This document shows positions 27,068 to 58,774 of a stretch of DNA of 64,000 nt, one piece after another. The translations under genes and the position numbers were made by a program. This DNA is from Camarhynchus parvulus (Eukaryota > Chordata > Aves > Passeriformes > Thraupidae), in the NCBI RefSeq assembly GCF_901933205.1, contig NC_044573.1, positions 86,076,546-86,140,545 on the forward strand, in the 5' to 3' direction. A model generated the notes under the pieces. That model was not told the origin of the DNA, ran no database searches, and was given only the letters and a program-made list of their open reading frames with translations. How positions within the stretch are numbered: position 1 is the stretch's first letter; every line of letters starts with the position of its first letter.

Positions 27068-29044
27068 GTAAGTTTAATGGTCCTTTAAGCTTGTGCACCT
27101 TCTTTTGCTTATTTGGAAAATGATTTGCCCTCTAAATAGGTTTTGTGAATAAGGAAGCCTACTGGAAAAATATTTTTTTAAAGCAGATACTGTAAGGAGT
27201 TATTTTCTTCTTCATCCAATACTTTTTGAAGTGTGTGCAAAAACTTTGGTACATGTGGAAAATGCAAAATGTTGATTCACCAATTAACACCTGAATAAAC
27301 CAGCATCTTACTGAAATATGAATGTACTTTAATTTTATTTCTATTTGTACCTGTGTACAAACTGGAGAGGCATGTTTTGCCAAATGGAAAGATTTGCAGG
27401 TCAGGGACTCAGTTTTTTTGGCCCAGAAATTACTTGGGCAATGGAAAATTACTGTGGTCTTCTAGAACTGCTAAGTAGGAAAAAATGAAGCATTTTTCCT
27501 GCCTCTAATAATCATTCTCAAGTACTGAATTGGGAACTAGTGCACAAGTGGGTATGTGGGGGCATGATGTATCTGTGTAGACCTCAGTGCACTTCATATG
27601 TTGTAATTGATGAAACAGGAATTTTATTTTGGTTTTAAAACAAGTAGAAGTCTAGCTGGTTACTAATCAATCATTCCAATAATTTTCCCTCCGCTAAATT
27701 AGTGTCTGCAATTTGTTTCTCAAAGTTTCATATCAGCTTTGAAGAAAGTACAGTTAATGGGGTATGAAAATTATTTTTACTGTATTTTTATTATCTGTTA
27801 AGAACTTCTATTTAGCATTCTTTCTAAATCTATAACTTATGTAAATTTACATATCCAACATTAATATGTATTATTTATTATATGTATTATTTATTTCATG
27901 ATTGTAAGGTGTATGTTCTCAAAGTTTAGGGAAACTGTAGCAGTTCATCTCAAATAACCCTTAAAGAAATTAATTATCCATTATAAGTTCACACTTTTTA
28001 TAAAATAGAAAGTAGATTGTTTTATATAGCAAATACAGTAAGAATGGCAAATCTTAATGTGAAAAATAAATAAGAAGCATGTTCTCTTTTTTCCACCTTT
28101 CCTGTATTTCTATGAAAAAATCTACACTGAATTTGTATTAGGTTGCTTTGAGTTTTCTGTTTCTTTTCAGACTACCTTGATTAATAACAAAGTACACTAT
28201 CAGTAACAATGTACATATCGTTCTTTAGAGGTGATTCCTCCTGGGGTTTTTTTTTGAGATTCCATTTAGAGGTTTTATTCCTGAAGCTGAAGTAAGGAGA
28301 ATTGGAGAGATGGTGAGAATGTAAAATTAAGGGAGGTTAGGGTTGTGCTAAGAACCTGAATCACTTCTTTTTGCAATGTGCTGTTCTTGCAAAGGAACAA
28401 AGTTGAAGTCCAAGGCAATATTTCCACTACCATTCCTTGTTCAGTCACCTCTGATTTCTTACTGTAACAGATACCTTAATTTTTTTTTTGCGGCTGCGAT
28501 TATTATTTGAGCATAAATTTATTCATGTGGTTTTATTTGTCTTTTTTTTTTTTCTTGTTTCTTTCCTGCTTCCTACAAAGTACTTAGAGAAAATGGAAGT
28601 ACATTCTAGTTTCACATACTGTTTATTTGATTACAGGCAGGAATTAAAAGTAGGGGTTAACTTGCTGTTATGTTTTTACTTGTTTGTACCAAGTCAGAAA
28701 TAGTTTTTGCAGCCTTCTGCTTCCTATTATTGCCTTCCTTCTGACATGTCCTCCTGTTGCTTCACTTTGGTCTTTGGTGCTTAAGCCATGCAGTCTTCTT
28801 TAGATGAAATGTCATTTAAAGACACATTTCCCCTAACATTTTAGAACAGTCATCAGCCTCAAATTCTATAAGCTTTTTTTCAACAATCAAAACTAGCCAT
28901 GCAATATTAAATTATTTTAGTCATACAGGGTTTTCCTTACTAAAATAAAGAAAGTTATTGTCAACCAGAAGTTAGCGCTGCTTTTCTTTGCCAGACTGAG
29001 CATTCAGATGCCATCATGGTTTTTAAGAACATTTTGGAGGATTT

Positions 29045-29062
29045 TTGTTTGTTTGTTTGTTT
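29045..29062. repeat. TTTG microsatellite
   Basis: Four to five GTTT units in a T-rich stretch. Confidence 0.85.
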
Positions 29063-29205
29063 TGTTGGCTTTTTTTCTCTTTCCTTTTATTATTGGTGTG
29101 GATATGCTTACTGTCTCAAATATTGGGAGTGTTTTATTTAGTTGTCTGATTAAATGTACCAACACAGGAAATGCAGTAAGTAGACTCAGCATTTCTATTA
29201 AATTT

Positions 29206-29600
29206 CATAGAATCATAAAGTATTTTAGGTTAGCAGGGACTTCTGAAGGTTGTCTAGTTCAACACTGTGCTGCAAGGGACTTGTCCAATCTACCTTTCTG
29301 CTAATTAATGAATAAATGAAAAGGAAAATTCACTTTCCCCAATTCCAAATTGTATTTACTGCTTGTTGTCTCTGTCTCTTGTCTCATAGCAGAGAACCTC
29401 CAAGAAGGGTCTGGCTTTGTCCTCCCTATACCCTCAATCAGGCACCATTAAGGTCTCCCCTTCCCCTTCTCTGCTCCACGCTGAAAAACAGCTCTTGAGG
29501 CTTCTCTTGGTATGCTATGTGCTTGTTGGTGTGTGTGGCCCCTCTACTAGTGTAATGATTCTTCTAGACTTCTCTCTAAGACATTTCTTGAAAATTTGTG
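29206..29600 (-). repeat. CR1 LINE 3' end, reverse orientation
   Basis: Begins with CATAGAATCATAAAGTATTT, the reverse complement of a CR1 3' end, and continues through AACCTCCAAGAAGGGTCTGG to CCACGCTGAAAAACAGCTCT, typical of inverted CR1. Left border clear, right border approximate. Confidence 0.8.
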
Positions 29601-29960
29601 AAAGCAATTTTGGGAAGTATTTTTTTTAGTTTGGGATGTGTATACCCTTACAAGTTTTTATTATGAAAAATAATAAAATACTAAACAGCAATTTCAAATA
29701 CATAGAGATTATTTTATGGAACTCTTCAGACAGTGACTATTAATTCACATTCTTTAGGTTTATATAAAATCACATCATGAAGTAATATTAGAAATGTTTT
29801 TTTTTCTCTACGACACTTAGTAATGATGACACATTTTCAGTGAAGAAGAATGGTGGTAGTGTGAGTGGTGGGGTACTCTGATAGCAGCTTTAATGATTGT
29901 CAGTTTGAAATGGAGAGATTTCTTCAATCTTTCTCAAAACCACTTACTATTTTCAAGATA

Positions 29961-30360
29961 GAAACATAGAATCATCAGGTTGGCAGAGACCTACAGGATC
30001 ATCCAGTCCAACTGTCCACTCAGCACTTCCCCTGTAACCTGTAAACAGCATCACCCACCAGATCCAGATGCCTCTTGAACACCTCTAGGGATAGTGACTC
30101 CACGACCTCTCTGGGCAACCTGTTCCAATGCCTGACCACTGTAACACTGAAATTTTTTTTCTAATATCTAATCTGAATCTGCCCTGACTAATCTTAAGGC
30201 TGTTTCTTCTGGGCCTGTCACTGCCAGCAGTGTACAAGAGAGATCAGACCCCACCTCAGTGCAACCTCCTTTCAGGTGATTGTAGGGAGTGATGAGGTCC
30301 CTGCTGAGCCTCCTCCATCTAAACAACCCCAGATCCCTCACCCCTCCTTGTACAATATTT
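29961..30360 (-). repeat. CR1 LINE 3' end, reverse orientation (second copy)
   Basis: Starts ACATAGAATCATCAGGTTGG and runs through CTCTGGGCAACCTGTTCCAA, CTGTTTCTTCTGGGCCTGTC and TGATGAGGTCCCTGCTGAGC, a typical avian CR1 3' region read backwards. It lies a few hundred bases from the previous copy in the same orientation. Confidence 0.92.
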
Positions 30361-30686
30361 TTTCTAGGCCTTTCACAAGCCTTGTTGCCCTTAAAACACC
30401 TTTTGTTAAGTTATCTTCTGGAAATATGTCTGGGGTTTTTGTTTTGTTTTGGGTTAAGTTCTTGCATTGTAACTAATTCAGTCATCTGCTGAAATCAAAG
30501 TTTTATAAAAATATTAGGCAAAGAATAAGCATGAGAACTAAAAACTAAACTTAATTTGGAAAAAACCTCTACTAAATTATTGTGATGTATGAAGAAATAT
30601 CTTCTCAATCTGATTTGCAATTTTAAAGCATATAGTAATAAAATGAAGGGAAAGAAAAAAAAAGGAAAGATCACCCAGTTGAGTAA

Positions 30687-31824
30687 TTTATTCACATTGT
30701 GGTGTACATTGAGGGCCTACTTACAGAGAATTTTTAAGGAGAAGTCTTAACCTTACTGAAAAAAAACCATAGCGTGACCTTAGATAATTTTCAGATTATT
30801 TTTCTTCCTGTTCTTAAAATGTAGTAATTTATATCTTAAGTCATAAGCATAAATTTAATTGTATCAAAGAACATGCATATGTTTTTCAGTCAGGTTATTT
30901 TTACAAAACATATAGTTATATTACATCACCAGGTGATACATGATTGTCACAGACAACCGGACATCTGGTGTTAATGCCGTTGTCTCAGTTTACAAAATAC
31001 TGGTCAGTTATTTTACAGGTAAATGACAAGGGAAGGAAAAAAAAGTGCAATCTTCATAAAAATGTATAGGAATACATGCTGTTTTGTAATCCATAGGGAT
31101 TTTCTATAATTTAAAGACAGTGACTGAAACAGACTGAAAAAATTATGACTTTTGTAAATGGTATTTCCCAAGAATAAATGCACACTATTTAAATGCTATT
31201 TGTCCTCTGTTAAACATAGTCATATAGGCTACTGGAAAAAATCCTCAAATAAGAGTAAAAAGTTGTTTAGGAGACTATGGGGGAAAAGAATGTGTTCCCT
31301 AACTATAGTATTGAGCTAATTACAGAAAAGATTTTTATTTTTTTTATGTACATATAGGGCACACATGACACAGAACGATAAATAGTTCTAGATCTAGCCA
31401 GAACTAAGCTAGAACTAGCTAAGTGTTTTATATTAATGTTTAAAGTTCAGTGGTGAGGCGAAATGCATATTCCTAAAACTATTTTAGGGTTTTTTTCACA
31501 GTTCCAGTTATTTACTAACACATACATAACATAAATGATCAGTAAAACAGAGTCCTTGAAGTTGTCTGACGGTTTCTTGGATGTTCTTTTTATTGAGCCA
31601 ATTGGCCAAATCACTGTTATATCAGGTCGATGCTTTAGACATTGTGTCTGGTTGAATAATATGAGCTTTAGCTGATCAAGACAATTGCAATTCAGGAACT
31701 GTACTGTACTGACCCCTTCAGAACACTAGTGCATATTTCTGGGCTTGAAAAAATGAGACAAGTTGCTTGGTAAAATAAGTCTTTGAAGACTATACAATAC
31801 ATAATTCACATAATGACAAAGCAT
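30687..31824 (-). other. ANGPT2: Probable ANGPT2 3' UTR, far end uncertain
   Basis: Non-repetitive AT-rich sequence downstream of the ANGPT2 stop on the minus strand. AATAAA hexamers on that strand occur at 31594-31589, 31339-31334 and 30692-30687. Which one is used cannot be told from sequence. The lower bound given is simply the last hexamer before the CR1 copies begin. Confidence 0.4.
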
Positions 31825-50126
<18,302 letters not shown>

Positions 50127-53100
50127 CTACATGGGAAAGGAAAGAGAGAAGATAGTTGCATTCTTTAAATGTTGGAAAGGGGGTAGTACAGTAAGCCTGC
50201 TGGCAGCCTAGCTAAACAAATTTGGTCCTTGTCCTTGTCTGTTATGTATTTATGTTGTTTCCCAACATTAAGCTCTGTGAGAGGAAAACCAAATGTGACA
50301 AGGAATGTGTGGCCATTCATTTTCTAAAGGCAGGAACAGAGATTTGCAGGAGGTAGGTAGTAGGTACAGTGATGAAAGTGCTTGTGGGCACTTGGAAGCC
50401 TTTCTCCCCTAGTGCTCCCACCACTGTAACCATCAGAGGAGCTTCACCAGCTTTGGCAGTGATGGGAATTTTTTAGAAGATAAAAGTTTAGGAGTTTAGT
50501 CATCTTCCTGTATTTACACTTAACTATTTTAAAAGCTATTATTCATCACATGACTAGAATTCAAAGAGGTCAGATGTCATTTAACACTGTTATGTGTGCA
50601 TTTTTATCAGAGAGAATTTCAAATAAAAACACAAAACAGTAGAAAAACCTATAAATACTTCAAATGCTTAATATGAAGGAATGCAAAAGTTGTTTAAAAT
50701 ACTTGACTCTGAAGTAGTTTCTGTCTAAACTAATATGGCTTTTTTAGTAGATATTTTATAACAAAGTACCCTGCTTTCAAGGAAAGTGAGGAAAAATAAG
50801 TAGCAAGGTGAAAATTAAAGTAGCCTTTTGCATAAATCTTTCTTTCTACCTGCCTGGATTATGAAAAAGCAGTCTGGTTTTTCTTCACACTTCCATATTT
50901 CTTGTCAGTCATTGCAAATATCTCACATTTCTTTGATGTGTCATTGCATGTGTTTGAATTCATGAAAGTTCAGTCATTTTTTTCCATTGACTGAGGAAAT
51001 TTCTAGAATCAAACTTCTACTTCACTTCAACACAGTTCTATCAAGAGAACCATAATAAATTTTGAACTTCATGCTCTACTTACAAAGAGGATACTGGCTA
51101 ATAAAAAATAGCTAGTGTCATTAAGCACAAATGCTAATACATCACCAATTCCTAATCTAAGTGAATAGTAGAACAGGTTGATAACTTGATTTTTTAAAAA
51201 ATAATATTTTAATAGTTTTATCTTTATATGAATGGTGGCTTGTAGTAATGAGAGACTTTGAACTTTGTTTTATGGCTATTTTCTATACCAGTGGGGAAAA
51301 AGCATCTTGTGATTTAATATTCTATAAACCACTGTTCAGATATAACCATTCCACTTCCAACCAGCTAAAGAAGGATGGGCAGATCTATCAGCTTTGAATA
51401 TTTAAGCTTTTCTCCTTAAATGTTACTTAAGCAAGGACTGGGTTAATTTTTCTTACTTCAGAGCTGTGTTTTAAAAGTGGCAAATGGAGAAAACAGGGTA
51501 TATTAAGAAATCAAAACCTCTAAAACTGGTAGTATATTCTTACATTTGAAGTGACCACTATTTCTTGATGCCCAGTGTGACCAAACTGTCAGAGCAGTAT
51601 TTGTTTGTTCACTCCAGTCTCCCCATGCAGCTGGTGAGCTGCAATGCACAACAGGGAGATTTCTGACCTGGCATAAACTTTGACCCACATCTACTGTTCT
51701 ACTTCTCTTTGTACCACAAAGATTTAAAACCAGTCTTTAGGCAGCCTTTACATGCTCTTCGCGTAATGATCTTTTTGAATACTAGAATTAAGCATACAAT
51801 CAATTGGGTTTTGGCATAATAATCGAACATGGGTATCTTCAATTGCCATCATACTATGATAATTAGAGTTATTCACTATTCATAGTGTTGATTCTTAAGT
51901 GTTACCTTTTGCTCCATGCTATTCCTCATTTTCAAAAGCTTCTCCAACCAGAGACAAATCTTATTTGACCAAACATGTTGGAATTTTTGAATTCTTTTGT
52001 GACATCTTTTAGGTCAGCTTCTTCTTTTATGTTGGACAACAATTAGTGCCTTTTAATTGAGTAGTAATATTAAGGTATCTTTAGTCCTTGATCACTACAC
52101 TGTGAGATGTCAGAATATAGTGATAATTTATTTTAAAAAGCAATGCAAATTGATATTTGCTGCGCCATAGCCAAAGGACATTTGCAAAATTCTGCAGACT
52201 TTTATATAGATAAAAATAAGTAATTTTTCACTGAAGTGAGATGACCAAGAGCAACAGTTAATATGTACCCCTCTGAAAAGGCTAGACATCTAGGAATTAA
52301 ATTATTTATGAGTCCTAATTAACTTTAGCAACTGAATCTGGAAGACTGGACATCATTATAGATAACATTGAAAAAAACTTTGCTCAAATGCTGCTCTGTT
52401 AAAAGACTATGAAATGAAATCTCTAGAATGCATTTTATTTGCCTCAATATACAATTAAGTATGGAAATATCTATATCAAGATCAAGGATATGGCTTCACC
52501 TGTCAGACTCAGTGCATTGAAAATATTGCATCGTCTTTAACTTAGAAAAAAAAAGCCCAAAATAAAAAGGAAGACAGTAATAAATAGATCAACAAAGAAA
52601 GATTGTTCATGAGCTTTGATTCTTTCATGAAATAGTTGTGGATATTTAACCTCATTCTTCAAGGTTCTTTGTTCACCAAAGAGAGAGCAGAATGAGAATC
52701 TGAACAAAGTCGTCTCTGCATATAGGATTGCAGAACTGCATGACTTCTTTGAAATTGTTATCACTGAGTTGTTCCAAAACACACTGCTAGAAAAGGAGTT
52801 AATTCTGGGCTTAAAGGTAAGGTAAACATTTTATGGTGGGCTTAGGCAATTGCCCAGTTCAAACACACAGATGTAAGGTTGCTCGGAATACAGTATGCAA
52901 AACCCATGATTACAATTTAGGGCATCTGGTGGTTCTGGTTGCCAGATTTTTATACCCTTGTCACTGTACTTGTAACCTTGGAAAGCAGTTTTGTTTGGAC
53001 GCACAGATCTGTATTTTCATAATTTATCTTATTTGTATATCTGTAAGTATAAGCATATCTCCAAGTATCTGATCTCTTTCAGATAATTCCTTATTTATGT

Positions 53101-55539
53101 GGGGATTTCCAAATCATTGAAGTATTCTCTTGACTCCAGTTTTAAGTTTGTCTTCACATGTTTTTTAACTTAAAAAATATTAAATACATAATTTAGGGAA
53201 TATGGTATCTGTTCTTACTTGAAAGTATGAAATGTGAATACCAAAAGGGATTTAAGATTTAAAGCCAGTTTTATTATCTTACTCATTTATTCTAATTTGG
53301 AGCAACATGAAGCATCAAAATTATAATGACCTATTAAGTGGCTTTGGAGCTTCTTGTGTTTTTTTCCCTAGAAATCCTATACAGCATGACTACATAAAAC
53401 CCTTCTGGTTTTTTCTTCATATTCACTAATCCTCTCCCACTTTTGTACGTTCTCTGCATGTACACATCATAAAATCTTTTTCCAACCTGAACCAAGATAA
53501 TGCACTGATCCCTCTCTGCTTTTTTCCCCTCTCTCTTCATCATACAATGCAAAACTGTAGTAAGTAGCACTTTTTACAGCTACAACCCTGCAACTTTTTC
53601 TTAGTGGCAGGTGCTTACTTTCAACCTTCTTCAAAAAGTAAAAGAATGACTTTCATCCAAAATGCCCCACCATCTCGCACTGACCTTAGTGACAGCAGAA
53701 CATGTTCCCACTCATACCCCCGGCAAGCAAAGCCCTTGGGTTTTGCTGACAGGGTGGTGGAAGAACTTTTTTAATAGAGGTCCAGTTCCCACAGCCATGG
53801 CTGAGCTACACTGACAACACTGAGGATTAGCAGCCATTTTTGCAGGACTGCTGTTCTTTGTGGCACATTTCTTTGTAGAAACTATTCATCAGCTCCTGCC
53901 AAGGAGCCTCCTTTCTTTGTAAGCAGTAGCACACTCAGTTTCTGAAGGGGGAAGAATAGCTTGGGTAAAAAAGAGGTTTAAAAGTGGGAAGGACATGGGA
54001 ATGAATGCCTCATTCCCCAGCCATCAGTCAGGAGGCTTGGTAGTTTGAACAGCATGTCTGTCTTCTTCAATATTTTGCTCAAATCTGGAAGGTGAAACAG
54101 GGATTATTTGCCAGATTTCTCCCTTGCCACAGCACTAGCTATGGTTTAATCTCTTTTTGATTCTGATAATATATGAATATTATAGGTGTGTTAACCATTA
54201 TAACATTATTATTATTGAACAAAATAAATGTTCAAACCTAATAGCTGACTATTAGTGATGCATTTTCAGAAATTTTGCTTTTGAGGGAGTAAGTCGATCA
54301 ATGACTAGATCAATGACTATCTTAAAGATAATAAAAGGGAGAGGGAATGTTTGAAAGAAGGGCTATTTAACTGATAGCATTTCAGTGATTCTTCTTGGAA
54401 TTTTTTATTAAATATTCTAACTTTTGTGTAAGAATTTGGCTGGCATGTATTCTTGAACAAAGTATAAAATTGAAAGCTCAGATGGGAAAAAACATGTCTC
54501 AAAATATGCTTAAATTGCAAAAACAGCTGGGAAAATTGAAATACTTTTACAGTTAAGATTTGTTACAAAGTTATAGTGATGCATTTTTAGAGAGAAAAAA
54601 TTCTCTAAGGTCACCACTTTGGGACTGCATCATGTTTTATTACTTCAAATCATATAAAATCATAAAATTTGGCGAAAATACTCCAGCTAAGTTGCCAAAA
54701 AAACAAGGACAGGTCAATAATATTGGAGTACATTCTCACACATTGCTTTTATAGCCAAGGCTTTTTTTTTCAAACAAGCTTTAAATGGGCTAGAAAGGGA
54801 AGACAACACTGAGAGTATGCACTAAAAGAAGTGTGTTTTTTAACCATTGGCAGAGATACTATTCATAATCCATTATGAATAGTTATCAATATTCAGTCAA
54901 ATGAAAAAACTTCCTGATTGTATATTTTGGTCCATACTAAAGAATTTTTCAAAGAATCAGCAACTTATTTGTGCATTTTATAGACATTTGACTTACCATT
55001 TTTTCCATTTTAAGTTATGAATGATGTCTTGCATTTGTTCTTTGCTGCCAGATGTTTAATCTATACTAATTAAACAGTCATGTTCCTGGCAGCATTTATG
55101 CTCCATAAATACATACATCCTTCCTTTGCCAAACACTACCCCATATTAATAGTACAGATAGTACTGGGTTCTTGTTCTATTTTATAGAATTTGTCAGTTA
55201 TTGGAGCAGGCTTTCCAAATAAAGTTTGGTGATTTTCTTATCTGATTCTGTCAAGTCTAATATTTATTTTCACCAAGAGGTAATGTTAATAATGAGTTTC
55301 TACAGAGTGCTGTGTCCTGTGTGAACAGGTTGTGTTACAATACATATTGCATGCTTGGTCATCTAATGTAGATACAGAGAAAACTGCAGGGCTAATCAGA
55401 CATATATAATGATTTTCCTCTAACTTTTGTTTTGGATTTAAAAAAGTGGAGTAGATCCAGTAGAAAACCTAGCAACAAAAAATACATTTACAGCTAGGCA
55501 CCTTTTAAATATCCGTTGAAGCTACAGAGTTTGGCATAT

Positions 55540-56182
55540 TGTAGAAGCCTGGGCAGTAAGGAGTTAATGTGTTGCTCTGCCTCAAATGCTAATGGCTATT
55601 CAAGTGGGCAAGTAAGAACAGGATGTGGCTAGAAAGAGGGGCTGTCAGAAAGTTGGGCAGCACCTTTCTGGAACCCACTTCCTACTTCTGGTCTGTGGTG
55701 ACCAGATGGGCAGAAGTAGGGTCAAGAATTAGGCATGAACTGTCAGCTCAGGGTCAATCCAGTAGAGGGGGATCAAGACTATCAAAAGACCCTCAAAGAC
55801 CCTCAACCCATTTCCAGAAAGGTCCAGAAGAATGGACTGCACCTGCTCACTTATTTACACAAAGAGTGAGAAACCTAAGTCCCAGGAGAGGGAAATTTAC
55901 CTATAAAACGGTACCCCTGCAAAGCTTGGGTGGCACCACCAGGACCTTGGACACCCTATTGGCTGGATCAGTGCTGGACCCAAAACTGGTGATCCTCTTT
56001 CCTCTCTCCTATCTCATTTCTCTTTATAGGGGCAAACATATTTCCATGCCAAGTGCGTAGTCTGTTAATAAAACTTTGTGAGCAGTTTTCTTTTGGACCC
56101 CTTTGGGTTTTGCCACTCTTCTTTGACCAAAGGCATTCAGAAATTTTGGGTACTCCCTTCCACAAAGGAGTGACATGTTACA
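55540..56182 (+). mobile_element. Solo LTR of an endogenous retrovirus, ERVL-like
   Basis: A 643-bp element starting TGTAGAAG and ending TGTTACA, flanked by the 5-bp direct repeat CATAT (55535-55539 and 56183-56187). The ends form the short TGTA...TACA inverted repeat expected of LTRs. Inside are a TATA box (TATAAAA, 55902-55908) and an AATAAA at 56067-56072 about 165 bp on, the spacing of a promoter and polyadenylation unit. No internal viral genes, primer site or second LTR are next to it. A 5-bp duplication suggests the class III (ERVL) group, but the family name needs a repeat library. The 145-codon frame at 55623-56060 is inside the LTR and is not taken as a gene. Confidence 0.7.
55902..55908 (+). 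promoter_or_regulatory. TATA box of the solo LTR
   Basis: TATAAAA in the right part of the LTR, upstream of its AATAAA. Retained sequence only; activity cannot be judged. Confidence 0.5.
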
Positions 56183-58758
56183 CATATATTAAGCTGTCAA
56201 AAACTTTGAGTTATAGTTCTCACATCCCTAATAAAAATGTCATGTGCTTTATTTAGAACTTATCTTTGCAAATTTAAACCATTTGGGTTTAATCAGCTCT
56301 TCCAATACCTGTGGTCATCATCCGTGTGCTTTTTTCAACAAGATGTTCATTATCCACACAAAAGCAAGCAAGATGGAAAGTGTACTTAAGCACCCATAAT
56401 CAGATTTGCTTCGTTTTAGTAGCAGGTCAAAATAAGAAAAGCTGAGTCTCATTAGTTCCTTTGGGAATACTTTTTCAGAGTATAGATGTGACCTTCCTAC
56501 TTCTCATACTCCAGATATCTTGAGGTATCTTTAACCTAGTAATGCTTGGTCTTAGTTGCCCTGCCCTTTTTTCAGAGTGGCAATGTTCTTTGGATTGTGG
56601 CCACATCTGATTTCTTCATGAGTCATCTGAAGAAGAATTTAGCCCATAACTTGGACTGGGTATTTTTTTAATGCTGTGTCAATGTGCAGTTTTCTGATTG
56701 TAAAAGGTTATCCTTATATGCCTCAGAATCCTTAAATTTCTCATTCACAGATACATTTTTTTAATATAAAGACAAAAATGTCGTTTTTTTCACAGACTAT
56801 TTTAACAGACAATTTTCAGTTAAAATACTAAATATTTAAATTGTTTATTTGTAGTATAATTGAAATCTGTACATTAGAAGGGTTTTCTTGGTATGAGCCA
56901 CCTTGGATCCTATTGGATATGAATAACAGTGAAATGTAATGTACTTTTTAAAAAAGTAGGAAACACTGCCTCAATTTCATCACAGCTGTTCAGGTAGGCA
57001 GTATTTTACCAACATATATATGCTACACATGCTCCTTAATGTGCGTGTATGTAACCATATTGACAGGCACTCCATGTGTGCTTGTATTTGTATTTCCACA
57101 TCACATGAATGCATTGGTGTTATGAAGGCAAAATACTGTCAAAATTTCAATTTTGCAGACAGTTTTATTCTCTTTAAAATAGCTTTTCGTACTTATTTTC
57201 AGTCTGTCCCTGTTCCTACTGCTTCAAGTCAGGATGGAAATAGAAGAATCCCTACCCTTTCCAAGAGTCATTTATCTTGACAGACCTAAGGGAACACATT
57301 TTTAAGGGCATTGCATCAATCTCCATCCATCAGACCTTAAGCTATTTTAAAGCAACTTTTAAGAAATAATTTATTTCTTCATGTTTTCTGGAACTAAATT
57401 ATCAATTTTAGGAGCCTGTAACTTTTGGAAAAAATTAGTACACTGCAGAAATAAAACAATCATGTCTGAAAAGAGGCATTTAAAATTTTCCTTTTTTTCC
57501 TTTTCTCTAGAGCAGGAAGTCCCAATGGTCCATGAGTTGTTTCTCAAGGGAGGGAAAAAAATCTTTTGGGAATGTATATGGGAATGCTTGAGATGTCTCT
57601 ATGCCCCATCAAACATGTCTGCCTGTCCAGACCTCCAGCTAAGATTTTTCTCTTATCTCATTTTCCTGTCAGCAAACAAAAGGTGAAAGTAACATCATAA
57701 ATGAATACTATCTGGAAGTGAGCTGTGATTTACTGGAAAATGTTGAAGCTAAAATTGTGTAATAAAATACTAAAGATTTAAATGCTAACTCTTAAAATAG
57801 TAAACACAGGCTTTGAAGTAAATGATATGCAGATGGTTCTGGTAGGGACACTTGTGCACTAAATGAAAGCTTACCAGCCTATTCTCCTGTCTGATTACAT
57901 TACATTTAGAGGAAACTGTTACACTTTTATAATTTACACTTGCTAGCAGAAGAAAAATATTCTCCCCCCCTCCTTTACTGGCAAAACTCTACTTAAATAA
58001 AAACTAAATTTTCATTAATGTAACATGAAATAAAATGTATGAAATGTCTTCATTTTCTATACAAGTTTATATTTATAAAGAATGACTTTCAATCTGTGTT
58101 CCTGAATGGAAGTATTCTGTATCTAATTCTAAAAGTTATTACAGGATGGTTGGATTTTCTGCTGTATGTTCTGAACTAACTATGAATGTTACAATCCAAG
58201 TGATGATGTTGAAAAGGCAAAGGAGCACATAGGAAAAGGGAAGAGACTTCAACAGCTGAAACACTCCCAAAAGCTGTCATAGAGTTGAGCTCCCACCATT
58301 CCAGACACTGATCTTATTTTGTCCATGGAATACTACACTACTGCTTTCTTACCTACACATGTGTGTTGTCATTTGGAGGATGACGTGGGTTCTTTGTACT
58401 GTATATGATGCATGTACTTTCTATGGTGCATTTCTGCATTAAATTGCAAATGAAAAATATTCTTTGCAAAAAAGCACTGTTAATGGAAACTAAATAGTCA
58501 ACTTGACAAACCACTTAACAGTGTCAATTTCTATGTAGGTAGGTAAATAATTTTATAAAAACAAAATTTAACAAGAGTATCTTCAAAATTAAAATCAATT
58601 ATTTGGTGATTACCCTTGCTCATTAAGAGTTAAGGCTATTCATTAAGGCAATAATTTAAGATTCTGAATCACCATTTTTATGGACCATAGCTGCTATGGT
58701 ATTTCTCTTAAAAATCAGGGAAGGAATTCATAAAGTTCCCATTAGTCTAAAAATAAAG

Positions 58759-58774
58759 AATAAATAAATAAATA
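58759..58774. repeat. AAAT microsatellite
   Basis: About four ATAA units. Confidence 0.85.

Noticed and set aside
54296..54318. Short direct repeat GATCAATGACTA twice
   Set aside because: Only 12 bp and two copies, with no associated structure.
55623..56060. 145-codon + strand open frame
   Set aside because: It lies wholly inside the solo LTR and has no retroviral or other protein resemblance.
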